From Rhexocercosporidium sp. MPI-PUGE-AT-0058 (taxonomy: Eukaryota > Ascomycota > Leotiomycetes > Helotiales): a stretch of DNA of 64,000 nucleotides. A program made the translations under genes and the position numbers. Positions 36,300 through 48,294 of this stretch are shown one piece after another. Every line of letters begins with the position of its first letter. Within the stretch, counting starts at the first letter, position 1. The notes beneath the pieces were generated by a model. That model saw nothing but the letters and a program-made list of their open reading frames with translations. It searched no databases and was not told the origin of the DNA. Location of the stretch: positions 2,480,001 to 2,544,000 of the forward strand of contig JAGTJL010000001.1 in assembly GCA_020746875.1 (NCBI GenBank). Direction: 5' to 3'.

Positions 36300-39200
36300 G
36301 AAGAACCTATAGCCGAGAAAGAGGAATACCAAAATCTCTCGACCGCGACGAGGCTTCTATAACTTCTTTGACTCTCTATTACCTTAATAACGTATAATTC
36401 GACTTCATAGACTCTTCTCCGCTTTAATAGTATACTTCTTACAACCAGAATCGACCCACGAACGATTTTCAGACGAATCATATTAAGTTACAGTATAAGT
36501 CGTATTATAAATATACGATACGTTTAGTAATACTTTTACGGGCCTTTTACTAACTGTTTTTATAAAGGAACGAAGCTCGACGACGTCCTTTAGCCAAATT
36601 AAATATTACTACTCCTCGATAGACCTATAGCGGCTCCGTTACGGCTCTTACGGACAATCCACGGCTTACAAAACGCCGCCGACAGACGCATACTAAAATA
36701 AAGGCAGCTAAAGCAGCTATAAATAATAACCTCCTTTAACTGAAAATACCTCTTACGGCTCCTCTTGCGACTTCTCTTACGGCTACCCCTCCTCCTGCGG
36801 CTCCTCTTACGGCTCTTCTTGCGACTTCTTTTGTAACTCTTCTTCTTACGGCCTCTCTTACGGCTGCTTTACGAGTAATTCCGTTCGGTTTCCAGTCCGT
36901 TTTTACTAATACGAGCCCGTAAGATATCGGTTATATAAACGACAAGTATATAAAATATAACGCACTTTATTAAATTAACAAATAAAAAGCCAATAAATAA
37001 TATAAGCTTTATTATAAGAAAGGAGACGTTAGCTTAAAGCCGTTATAAGAACCTCCGGCTGTATTACAAAAGCTATTAAATAATACAAATCCACGAAGTA
37101 CTTCTTTTCGCCAGAAGATACGCTAGTATAACTCGGCTCTTTCTTTTACGTCCGTAAACACGGGAAAAGAAGACCGTATCAATTTAACCTATAAATTAAT
37201 TACTTTTACGGCTTATAAAAAGCTTTATTACTTATAAAGGCTTTTAATTCCTAGCTTATAATAAACGCCTGCTTTTACTTAGCTATTCTTTTACGACCTT
37301 AATTACGCGACTAATATACGGCTCGAGCGGCACTCTTAACTTAATTCTACGGTCCTTCGCGATTTATATCAAATAATTATAAAGCAAAACCCGTTTATAG
37401 CTATATATCAGACTACTCGAGAGCGATTACGAACAAAAAACGGCGACTTTCGGATTATTATTAATTCGCAAATACAGTTAGTCTTTCAAATAAATATAAA
37501 TCGGAAGCAAAAGAATCTTCCGGTCGTAAATAAGCTTACGGGGATTATTCGGATGAATATAATTAAGCTAGCCGGCGGGATATAATACTTACGATCCGCG
37601 AATTAAGCCGTAACAGACCGCTTTTATATCGCGTCCTTATTATAAATACGACTTATTTTCCGTTAAATTATCTTTTATTCTTTTCTTTTAACAAACCAAA
37701 ATAGCGGTGGTTTTTACAACTTTTAGACCGGAATTATAATCGACAGAGATTACGGCTTAATTAATAATTATTTTATAAATTTCAACTCTTCTAACAGGCC
37801 CGTAAATCGTTTACTTTTTTTCGCGCGGATCGTTTATTTTAATAATATATTATTAATATTTATATTACTTATCAGATTATATAACTCGATTAATTACGAA
37901 TATATTAAGAGAATATCCGTACGGATCTGTATAATAAGCTTACGAATACGTTAATTCGTGCAAACGTTAATTCCGGGGAATATAGCCATTATTTTATCCT
38001 TTTTTCTTCTTTTATCGATAGCGATCGTTTTATATAATAATTATTTTAAGATTTTATAATAATAATTCGTTTTTACAGCCGTCTAATTCTTTTTATAACA
38101 TTTACAGCTAATCCGCAATAACCGAAAATCGTCTGTAAGCTTAAAAAGACATAATCTCAGCTAATTAACCGCTTTAATATTATCGCTCGCGTATTTCGAC
38201 TAAAAGTTAAAAAGTTATTAAATAATATTAAGAAAAGCGCTTTCGAGAAGCACCGAGCTCACGTATATATAATTAAATATTAAAAGCGCGGCTTATCGCA
38301 TTTATATCTTCTTCTTTAACTTAAAAGTCTTAATAATTATTTACGGCTCGAAAAGGTTAATAAGATAATATTTATAAAAATACCGAACGAGGTTACGAAT
38401 CTTATAAGTGAATTACAGGACTTAATTTTGAATAATATAACTCACGGGCCTTACAGTCTTAACTTTCTTAACGCTCCGTATATAGCTCGTAAGCACGTAA
38501 ACGAGCTGTTAATCTATTAAAAGCGGTTTCTAAAGGAATTCTAAGCTATTATTATTATTATTAAAAACGAATATCTAAAATATAACTATAAATAAGATAA
38601 ACGGACTTTTACGGTCCGTAAAAGCGACCGCGAAGTTACTCTTAATAACCGCTGAATAGTTTTATATAACCCGTATCTCCTTAATCGCTACCGGTCTTAT
38701 ATTAACGTCGAGGTTTACGAGTTAATATAAGCCGTAAAATATATTTATAAATACGTTTATAAAAGTGCAGACCGAATAACGCTTACGGTCTTCCGTACGA
38801 ACGACAAAATCATTAGTTACGTATAAGCGCGGTACGTAAGTCTTCCGGAAGCGATATAGCGACTTCTCGAGTACCCGACTTATTAAGAGTTTCTACTTAT
38901 ATAATATCTTACGATTTATTTAAAAAAGAAGTAAATTATTTATTTTCCGGCCGAAATCTTTACAAAAGAGTTAATTATAAAACGAGATACAGCTTGCTTT
39001 ATACTTATAAGCTTTTTTACGTTTAATACAAAGAACTTTATCATAGAACTATAGCTTTATTCCGAAATACTCGCTTATTATATTTAAAATAAGCAGGCCC
39101 GTAAATGGACGTTCCGGAAGAAAAGGATGAGCTTTATTAGCTGTATATATTATTATAATCTTATTTCCGGCGAGCGTTTTTATTTATAATTGCTTCTTAT

Positions 39201-41100
39201 AGTTATTTGCGGACCGAAATCGTTTAAAGAGTTATACGATTTTAAAAATATTACTTATAGGACTTATTAAGCCGCTTATATCGCGCGCGGCTTAGCAGAA
39301 AACGATTAAAAATAATATTAATACTTTAACGAAGCGGTTTTTTTTATTTTTATAAGTAATTTACGAACGCTTTTTTTAATTAGCTTCCGTTAATAAGAAA
39401 TTACAAACCCAGAAGTTATTTAAGAAAAGTATAAAGATTACTTTTATAACGATTTAACGTATAAGCTACGTAATATACCGGGATTTCTTCTTTTGCTTCT
39501 ATACCTTTCTTACGATTACGGTTTATTTCTTCTCGCGAGCGGACTTACGGATTAATAACGGATTCTTACGAACTTAAGTTTTCTTCCGTATACGTAAAAC
39601 TAGATCTGTTATTACGCCGCGAGAACGTAAAAAAACTTAATTAAGGATTTAATTACGTTAATAAAGATTATACAAAGGCAGTTAAATACAGATCAGCTTT
39701 CGGCTTTTACAGAGATTATTATTATTATTATTACAAACTCGTAAATTGCGCATTTTTACGTTTAAGATTAAAGAAGCTCCGGAAAGACTTTTTTATATAA
39801 AACGATTTATTATTATTATTATAATTAAGGAAAAACGATTTTTTGCGTTACTTCTACGAGTATTACGGCTTTATTACTACTTAACGGACGTACGTTATAC
39901 TTATAATTCAAAATTCCGATTAATCTTACGGAATAATCCGTAAGTAGTATTTTAAAGCAAAATGCTTTAGACGTATTATTTAATTAAATCGACTTAATTA
40001 TTTAAAACGAAGTGCTTATATAATATAAATACTGCTTTAAGGTTGTTCACCGTCTATTAATTGATTTACGAGGCGTTATAGATAAGGTTTTATTCAGAAG
40101 CGTACTCGTAATTCTCGGAGGCGATTTTATATAAATTCTTCCTATTATTCCTTATGATTCGCGAGCCGATATTATTAACATTTGCCTTCAGAAGTCGTTT
40201 ATTTAACTACAATTACGTCAGATTGCTTTACGAATAAATATACGAGTTCGCAAAAGAGTTTACAGTCCGTAATTTATTAACTAAATCAGTAACTTTTCTT
40301 ACGACTTTCAACAAGAATATACAGTTACGATTCCAGAATATATATATTAACCCGTAAGGGTTTCGAGTTTAATTAATTTTATATACTCGCGAGATTTCTT
40401 ACGACAAGCCGTAATAAATTCTACAGCTTTTGCCGGTCGATATTTATTATTAATCTTAAATACGATTATTATAGAACTTAACGGAATAATCCTCGACTAA
40501 TTTCCCGGTTAAAATCGATCGTATTTAACTATAAATACGCACGTTATGGACGTAAATATATTGGAAGAAGATATTTATTAGTTTTCGGCCAAAATTCTTT
40601 AAAAAATCGACTTTTCGTCTTTTCTTCTTTCGTGCTTATATTTTAAGATTAACTTTCTTATTTTACTTTTACAGAATCTTACGCTTTCGGAAGACTTATA
40701 TAATGGAATCCGTATAATAATAACGTGTTTACAGAAGTATTATATCGAGGCACAGGTGCTCGGAGAAGACTTTAACGAACAATTATAAGTGTTATTATAA
40801 GTAAAATTATTTACTACAGACGAAGAGCTAAGGATTACGATTTAGTGAAAGCAGTTTCTGGTCCGTTTATATTTTACGATAATAATTAATAAGTCTTAAA
40901 AGTAATCGTTTCATATAATTAAATTAAATTTACAGACGCCTGTTTTTATTTATAAGTAATTATATATAAGTCTTTCGCGAACGTTAAATATTATAAGGTT
41001 AAATATATTATTACTTATAGAAAATAAAAAAAAGACGCCGAACGTTATATTTCCAGAAATATTAATAAATATTCGTTAATTATTTTATATTTTAAAGTAT
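36300..41100 (+). mobile_element. RIP-destroyed Helitron (RepHel relic)
   Basis: AT-rich DNA almost without CA or TG dinucleotides but rich in TA, the footprint of CpA-to-TpA RIP. Despite many stops, plus-strand pieces of a Helitron Rep-helicase can be read in order: a decayed HUH motif KRGLSHLY at 38284-38307 (GLPHxH with C-to-T changes); NPYLLNRYRSYINVEV then AVKYIYKYVYKSADR at about 38670-38785; ARGLAEND then YFNEAVFFIFISNLRTLF at about 39285-39380; a Walker A remnant RSSGKTFLYKTI with an in-frame stop at 39766-39805; and LYISLSRTLNIIRL near the helicase end at about 40970-41010. Helitrons move by rolling-circle replication. The 5' TC and 3' hairpin-CTRR ends could not be located, so the coordinates are approximate. 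The element cannot make protein. Confidence 0.8.
36749..36867 (+). repeat. Imperfect 12-nt tandem repeat (CTCTTACGGCTC-like)
   Basis: About nine decayed copies of a unit around CTCTTACGGCTC. In one frame it would read as Ala/Pro/Thr-rich low-complexity protein, so it may be a disordered N-terminal stretch of the Helitron protein or a simple minisatellite. Confidence 0.6.
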
Positions 41101-42583
41101 ATTATATAATTTATTATATATTTTATAAGTTTATAAGTATATTTTATAAGTTAATAAATTATTAAAAATTATATATTAAATTAGAAAGTTATTTAAGTAG
41201 ATCGCAAACTTATTTCTATTTTAAATAATACTTTTGTAAAAGACCTTATAAGATTTTTAAAAATAATAATATTCCCGTAAAAGACTCGTAATAAGATTTT
41301 CGGACTCGTAAACTTAACTTATATCTTCGAAAAGGACTCGTAATAAGATTTATAACTTAATACTTCCCGCTTAAGAAGACTCCAGAACCGCCCAAATATC
41401 CTCCTTCTTTTCTTTATCTTCTAATACTTCCACTTCTTTTTCATAAAAAGCTGCTAGTTCTTTATAAAGCTTAGCGAAACGGCGTGCTTTCTAAAAGAAA
41501 ATGCGACGGCGGGCGACGAGAGCAACAGCGACAGCAGGCCGGCGAATTAAAAAATAATTAATTATAATCCAAAAATCTCCAAATCCACGTCTGAAAATAT
41601 ATTACTTACTGGATCGAAGACGCTTTATTAAAAGAGCGACTTCTGCAGAATCGTTACGATAACAAGAGCGACCCACCGAAGCAGAAAAAGGACCAGCAGC
41701 AGCAGTAGCAGTAATAGCGGCGGCGGCGGCGGCGGCGAGAGAAGGACTAGCAATCCGGCTTATAGATCCGGAAATATTAATTACAGTCCGAAAAAAGCTA
41801 AGAAAAAGTCATATAACTTACGAAAAGAGCAGCGAGTACTTTTATTATTATAATAGCAGTTATTATACGACTTTCTTAAGAAATAAAGATTTTGAACGTA
41901 AAGCGTCCAGAGCCTCATACTTTTCTAATAATACTTATAACTTAAAAGCACAACTTGCCTAATTACGGATTAATTAATATATTTATACGTTAATAATTAT
42001 CCGTAATAAACGAAAAGAAGTCCGTAATCGATTTAAAAAAAGAAAACTTATTAATTTAAATAAGTTACACTTTTAAATTAAAAGAGCGACTACTAGAAAA
42101 GATGCGGCCCGGACGTAATACGGCGACGCGAACGGCAATTAACTTATAAAAGGCGAGGATAGCGCGGGTAAAGTTAAGAAGGAAAGGGGGGCTTACGAAT
42201 ACCAGTTAACTTCTTTACGGACCGTAAATCGAAGGGAAAACTTATTAAAAAAATATTTAAAAAGAAAAAAGAAAGAGAGCTAGCGAGGCGGCGTAAGTCT
42301 GGGCTATTAGAGCAGCGGAGGCACCGGTAGCGTAAGCCAGAGTAATTGAAATAAATATCTTACGGATCGTTAATATCTCTTACAGATCGAAAACAGTTCG
42401 AAATCAAATCGAAACGGGCTATAACTTACTTAACGTTAATATTACTTACGGAAACAAAATTTTACAAAAGGAAATCAAAGCTTACTTATATACTTTTAGC
42501 GTGTTATATTTCATATATTAAATTGACTTTATAAGTGTTATTTGCTTAATATTATTATATTATTATTATTTGCTATTATTACG
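41101..42583. other. AT-rich relic DNA of unknown origin
   Basis: AT-rich, stop-rich sequence in which I could read no protein family. CA and TG dinucleotides are less depleted than in the Helitron part. It probably belongs to another old repeat. Confidence 0.45.
41694..41737 (+). repeat. CAG/CGG trinucleotide microsatellite
   Basis: Run of CAG/TAG units passing into seven or so CGG units inside AT-rich DNA. The CAG copies are only partly converted to TAG, in contrast to the surrounding RIP-depleted sequence. Confidence 0.75.
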
Positions 42584-43770
42584 GCCCGTAGCGAGGTGCT
42601 CTAGACCGTGGCGAAGCGAGGTCCCGTGACCCCGGAGCTTGCGGAGGGCCGTCGCGGACAAGACCTTGTTAAATCTCACTTTACGTTAAGTGCAATACGC
42701 ACTTTCAACTCGATTGACTCCTTAATACTATCGACGAGGCTGTAAAGCCTACTTAAATACTCTACAACGCAAACGACTAATTCAATGGGTTACTGCTTCG
42801 AGAAGGAATCGACGTACTGTTTAGGCCGATATTCCTTTAATCCTTTAGTGGAACGTTGGTCTTCACGCTATTCGTACGGCATTCAAAAAAGAAGGCTATG
42901 TTCGACGAGTCGCACGTCGTAAACCGGTCCTTTCGTACGCAAATAGAATCTTACGACTTTAATGGGCTATCGAGCACGAAGATTGGACCGAAAATCAATG
43001 GTTTTTAGTCGTATAGAGTGACGAGACTTGAGTTTAACCGGGAAAGCATATAAAAGATTGGATTACTCGAAAGATAGGGGAAGACGAGTTATATTATAAT
43101 AATTGTGTTGTAAAACGATATCAAAGGAAAATCGAATGGATGTTTGGGGGGACGATCTTAGGGAAATACGGTCGATATAAAGGTTTATTTTAGGAAAAGG
43201 ATTGGGAAATAATTAATGAAGGTTCATACTCGGGGATTATTATTCCATAGGTTTAAGAGATCTTATAATAGTATCCCGAGCTTTAATTTTAGTAAGATAA
43301 TGCTAAAGGGCATGCCTCGAAGTTTATAGAATCGGTTTTTAAAGCAATTGGGATTACTTTTATCTTTTGGCTTGCGAATTCCTCTGATTTAAACTCGATT
43401 GAGACTATATGGGATAATATAAAGGATTATATTAAGGCGAAATATCCAGAGGTTTATAACTCGTATAAAAGGCTACGAGAAGCTATATAAGAAGCTTAGG
43501 AATTAATTATAATTAAGAGAATTCGGGAGTTAATTAAGGAAATGCCTAAAAGATGCTAGGTAGTAATTGTAGCAAATGGTAAATATACAAAATACTAAGG
43601 AAATTATGTAAAGTAGTACTGCCAAGTATTTAGCTTTTATGAGTCTGCGCACGGACTAGAATTATACATTATATACCCATGATACGAAGTACGATGTATG
43701 AATTAAAAGCATGAAACTTCACGTGGTAAGAAATCAATATGATTGGTTCGCTTGTGCTACGGGCGGACTA
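42584..43770 (+). mobile_element. Tc1-like DD34E transposon relic
   Basis: Plus-strand transposase remnants in order: a helix-turn-helix-like N-terminus (about 42680-42880), AFKKEGYVRRVARRKPVLSY (about 42880-42940), SDET with the first catalytic Asp (about 43013-43024), KEDW-type block KDWEIINEGSYSG (about 43200-43240), DNAKGHASKF with the second Asp at 43296, and FWLANSSDLNSIETIWDNIK with the catalytic Glu at 43401. Asp to Glu spacing is 34 residues, the Tc1 DD34E signature. Several stops and C-to-T/G-to-A changes make it dead. A possible inverted repeat, GCCCGTAGC at 42584-42592 and its complement at 43756-43764, may mark the ends. The GC-rich start (42584-42665) is unlike the rest of the block. 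Confidence 0.75.
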
Positions 43771-43829
43771 AAATTTAGCCGTGCCGAAACTAGGCGAATT
43801 AAGCAAGGTGTATTTATGGTTGGCTCGCA

Positions 43830-43859
43830 GTGGACAAAAAAAGCGGGAGTAATTAGGCG
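43830..43859 (+). repeat. Left terminal inverted repeat
   Basis: Starts GTGGACAAAAAAAGCGGG; its reverse complement matches 45345-45374 at 29 of 30 positions. Confidence 0.93.
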
Positions 43860-45344
43860 ACCTTATTAAAATCTCACTCAAACACTAATAATTATAACTC
43901 TTATAAAACAATAATAAATATATATTATTAATAACCTATTATTTTACCGTTTAAATTAATATAATCTTATAATCTTTATGGCATTTTATTAACCCACTTA
44001 TTAATCGTTTCCTACGTTAATCTAGCCTATCCCTTAAGCGCGAGCTCCCTTAATATCAGGAAATTAAAGTAAGGGTATTTTCAGATATATTACTTCGGAA
44101 CCTATTAACAGTTCTTAATAGGAGTAAAATCAAGAGCTCTAGCACAGTTCTTATAAGTCTTATACTTATTTTTTATCTTCCACGTTATAACAAGGTTACG
44201 TAAGCTATACTTATAACCTGAGTCCCCGTCCTCCTTTAAGACAAAATCATCACTAGCGCGAATCCATAAGCTTACGTGCGGCTCTAGGATTTAGTCTCAA
44301 TATGTCTTGTGATTCATCTTTCCGTTAGAATTGCCGGCGTTATAAAAAATAATATCGCTCTTAAAGTTGTAACTAATAGCTACCCAAGCGTAGAGTTTAT
44401 AATTTAAGTCTAACTCTTCCCCTTTATTAAGATTGTCTTTACTCTTCTTGACTTTCTTAGTCTTTTTTTTACTTCTTAAATACAATTAAAATAGTCTCGT
44501 TTTTCTAGCTTCCTTAGAACACAAAGTCTACCTTATAGACCGAAAGAGAAGTATACCTTATTAAAAAATCGGACCTTATACTAGTCTTCGGCCTTTAAGT
44601 ATTTCTTTAATATGTCCTCAGCCTACTTCTTCCTCCTCTTACGAACGTTCTTATTAAGGTACGACTTCCGGCAAGTTACGCAATGACGCCATCCATACTG
44701 CCCAAGAGCTTGTTAAATAGTCTTCCCCGAGATAAGGTCTCCGTTCTTTTGTTTTATTTTAGACTCCTTCGCTAATATATCCTAAGTTATCGTCCGTCCT
44801 TTAAAGCCACCGTCTTAAATTAACTTCTTTAACTTATATATATTACTCTCAGTAAGAAAGGCTTTAGTACCGCGGGTTTCGTTATGCGTAAGATTATTAT
44901 GCCAACGTCGAGCAGGAGTGTTAAGGATATTAAGGGAATTAGGGTTGCTAGGCTCTTCGTATAGCCCTTTAATCATATTATATCCACGTGTCTCTAAGAC
45001 CTCGTTTTCGTCGAATATCTCCTTCCTCGTTGCACGTGTCTCTTAAGGTTTTTTATCTTCCCAAATAATAAGGCGCTAAACGCCAGCCTTTATCGGAGTA
45101 TCGTAGTGTTTATATAAGTAAATGCCATCCTCCTTGAGTTTGCGACGCTTCGCAGGCTAAATCGTAGGTTCTAAGGGGTCGATTTAAGTAAGAGGAGTTG
45201 CAAGACGAACAGGGCCTGTCTATTAATTACGACGAAGACCAGTCTTTATTATTGTGATAATGTTAAGTTCATCAGAAAGAGCGTGTTTCACTTAGTATTT
45301 TGATAGTCTAGTCATTATTTTAATGCGGGCGTCGCTACGGGGAT

Positions 45345-45374
45345 CGGCTAATTACTCCCGCTTTTTTTGTCCAC
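45345..45374 (-). repeat. Right terminal inverted repeat
   Basis: Ends CCCGCTTTTTTTGTCCAC, followed by TA (45375-45376), the expected Tc1/mariner target duplication. Confidence 0.93.
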
Positions 45375-45523
45375 TACGAGGTTGGTTCACTTGTTGGAGG
45401 ATTTAATCTTGTAGACTCTTTGTCCTTCTTACGAAATAGATCTAGCCTCTAATAGTGCTTTCATGTATTCTTTGTTCTATCTTCAGCAACAAACCGCCTT
45501 ACCTTGTTCTTGAATTGTGGGGG

Positions 45524-47261
45524 ATGGAAAGTGACAGAGACCGTGCCTTAAGAATCCTTCAAGATGCGGATTTGGCACACCCTAGCATTCCCTTACTCGA
45601 AACATTCCTGAACGACGCCGTTGATGGTGACCAGGCTGCAAGATACTTACTGGAAACGTACGCCGATGGAAAAGGTGACACAGATTTCACCAATTATTTA
45701 GGGACTGGAAAGATCTTGTGACACTCTGTGAGTTCCGGCCTTCAAATGAATTGAGCACGACGCTGAATGGCACCAAGTCAATGTGGGAGATCCTTACTCC
45801 AGAAATCTGGGACCGATTCTGAAGAAGAAAGTTGCGCAACGAGATGACTACCGATGCTGCCTAACAGGAGAGCAAGGCAGGTTCTGGAAACCTTGCAATG
45901 TCTTCCCCATTATTCCTCTGACTGCATTTTGTATACGAGAAGTAGGCCCATCCTGACAAAATGTTTTCGGCAATTTTTTTTGACTTAATCGTAGCCAAGG
46001 CTATATGATCTGCTTGGTGCATTTACTACACCTATCCACCAAGATCTACTCCAAGATCAAACTCTAGAGAACCAGACCCGCAATCTGTGGACTTTGAGCA
46101 AGGACGCGGCAATAGCCTTTTCCAGAGGGGCAATTAGACTCGAAAAACTAGAAGACACTAAGGTTCGGACTGGTTCACTCCCCGGTCTCATATCCACTAA
46201 CTATGCCCAGTACGAGATACTCAGCAACAACATTGGTAGCAAAACTCCGGCAATCTGTACGCTGGCCCGACTTTTTGATTGGAAATGTGATCTAGTTGAT
46301 CACTCAGACTCTGGAATCGAGAGCCCCGCCCCGGAACTTCTCGACATACACTCTCGATTTTCTAGCGCTCTAATGTGGACTCACATCGCTACCAAGATAA
46401 ATGATCGAGCAAGCTTACGCCGAGCTCAAAAAATAGACACCAGCTACTTCATACAGACGATCTTCAATATTTCCCTCGCCATTTGGTCCAAGTTCCCCGA
46501 CTTTATCCGATTTCAAACATACAGATTTTTGAGAACCACTGGGGCATATCTCTACGGGTCTACTAAGACGGGAGTTCAGAGATTGCCATTCGGAATGTAC
46601 CTCAAACACGGACCACAATATCACGTAAAACGACATGCCGGAGAATTTAACGCTCTTAAACTTGTTCGAAGTCAAAAGTCACATCCCCGTCCCTCGTCCC
46701 ATTGATCTTCTGCTCTCACGAACCGAGTATTTACTAGTCATATCCCGCCTCGAAGGCGAGCCAGCTGGTCTTGCTTTGGACAAATGTAGTGACGAGGAAA
46801 TGTATCAGATCGGTCAGGATTTGCGTTCTTGGATCGCAGAGTTACATGCTATAACGATTGACAGAGACCCGAAATACGCTATCACCAACGCATCCGGGGG
46901 TCCTTGTCTTGATTACCGCATCGGTGGCGATCCAGTAGGCCCATTTCCCAGCGAGAACGAATTCAGCGAATCACTACGGCTGGGTATACTTCCAGATCTA
47001 GTACATCGTACAGATCATCAGATTGTTTTTACACACGCGGACTTGAATTTGAGGAATATTTTGGTCAAGGATGGGAAGCTTTCCGGGATTGTGGACTGGG
47101 AGAATGCGGGCTTTTTCTCTGAGTACTGGGAATATACTAAGTGCTATTTCGGGACCTCGCTAGCGAAGAGATGGTTAAAGGTGGTAGACACTGTGTTCGA
47201 GAATAGATATAAAGCAGAGCTAGAGATCGAGAGGCAGTACTGGGCATATCATAGCTTATAG
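45524..47261 (+). pseudogene. Frameshifted HNH-like plus APH-kinase-like gene
   Basis: Starts with ATG 45524 (MESDRDRALRILQDADLAHP). Near 45700 and 45765 the frame changes twice; the sequence then reads QRDDYRCCLTGEQG and VFPIIPLTAF, resembling a fungal HNH-2 nuclease core, but the usual histidine of the H-I-I-P motif is Phe. An intron at about 45940-45993 (GTAGGC to CGTAG) leads to LYDLLGAFTTPIHQDLL, NLWTLSKDAAIAFSRGAIRL and an APH/ChoK-type phosphotransferase: IPVPRPIDLL, LLVISRLEGEPAG, catalytic THADLNLRNILV (about 47030-47065) and IVDWENAGFF. A further one-base frame slip lies at about 46660-46690, just before IPVPRPI. Three slips make a pseudogene likely. The C-terminal half, 46705-47261, is open and its catalytic residues are kept. 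Close to the transposon right end (about 150 bp). Confidence 0.7.
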
Positions 47262-48294
47262 GTGGTTTCGAGCTCGAGATCCTGAGCGGGACCCTAATCT
47301 TGCGATTCATCAAAATTCCCTCTTTTCTCCCATCTCCTACGCCTCCCTGCAGAAATTCAGGGCCCCAATATTGCAAGTCCGTACTCACTCGTAGCTCACC
47401 AAGACGTATGCGAGTGATTGGGCACAAGTAAAATATTACGAGCGCTAGTAGAATGGACAACATCTTCACAACTTATCCTACAGACAAGACAATAAGAATG
47501 ATGATTACAGTAACATTCTGCCAGTCTGGTAGAGGAGTACGGCAGACCCAAGCATTAGGTTACCCACACAACTCACAGCTTAAGGACGAGAAGAACATGT
47601 AAAACTTGCTCTAGAGGTCATCCATTTTCTCGCTACCAATGCCCGATTTCCTAACACAATCAAAAGAAAACCTAACCTAAGCAAACGAATCAATTGACCT
47701 GAGAAATGTTCGATTGTCTCTACTTCCCACACTGTTACTCCTCGTCCACCACTCATTCTGGCTATTGGGTAAGTGGAAGATGCCCATTTGCATTTATAAC
47801 CACTGATGTCAGTATATTCATATCAAACAGAAGTGCTCAAGATTCCCGGTCTTTCCAAGCTCGCCCCTACTCATTGCACCTCCGAATATACATGCATACA
47901 CTGGCAATACGAGCATACTGTATATGCAACCGACGGACCAAGACAGTCAGCTTTCCACAAGTATACGATCCAGTAAGCCCGAAAACACTATTCCAAACAC
48001 GTAAATAGTGAGCGGGCCGTGTCGTATTTGTCAGAAGACGACTTCTTTTGTTGAGTTATTTTTTCAGCCTCGAAAATCACAAACTATTCACATATTAGTA
48101 GCCTGATACTGTGGAAGTTGATCTCGTTCCGGACCACATCCAAGCACTTTCTCGCTCCGCTAATAGGCGAATAAACACAACGCTAAATTCAAGGAGCGAA
48201 ACATTTCCCAGGGACACAAAAGTACTCGAAAACACTACACACCTTGGACTTCTTCCGATACACAAAACGCACACTCTTCATAGTCTTCTAACGC
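47262..48294. other. Intergenic region
   Basis: No supported gene, RNA or repeat. Confidence 0.5.

Larger units (their letters stand above)
43830..45374 (-). mobile_element. Tc1/mariner-type element with intact terminal inverted repeats
   Basis: 1545 bp bounded by 30-bp terminal inverted repeats with one mismatch. The right end is followed by TA; the left is preceded by CA, so the TA target duplication is kept on one side. The minus strand carries a decayed transposase of the fungal DDE_3 type: KLKEDGIYLYKHYDTPIKAG, FDENEVLETRGYNMIKG, the readable 44297-44485 segment with KLYAWVAISYNFKSD and NSNGKMNHKTY, then FVLKEDGDSGYK with a catalytic Asp. The catalytic Glu block reads TPIKNC plus two stops at about 44105-44125: the Glu codon is now AAG (44114-44116) and the next Trp and Gln codons are stops, all explained by G-to-A/C-to-T changes. 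It is a dead element whose ends could still be recognised in trans. Confidence 0.85.

Noticed and set aside
39746..39943. 65-codon plus-strand frame inside the Helitron
   Set aside because: Out of frame with the Walker A remnant (GKTFLY) at the same place; poly-Ile/Arg composition comes from AT-rich DNA.
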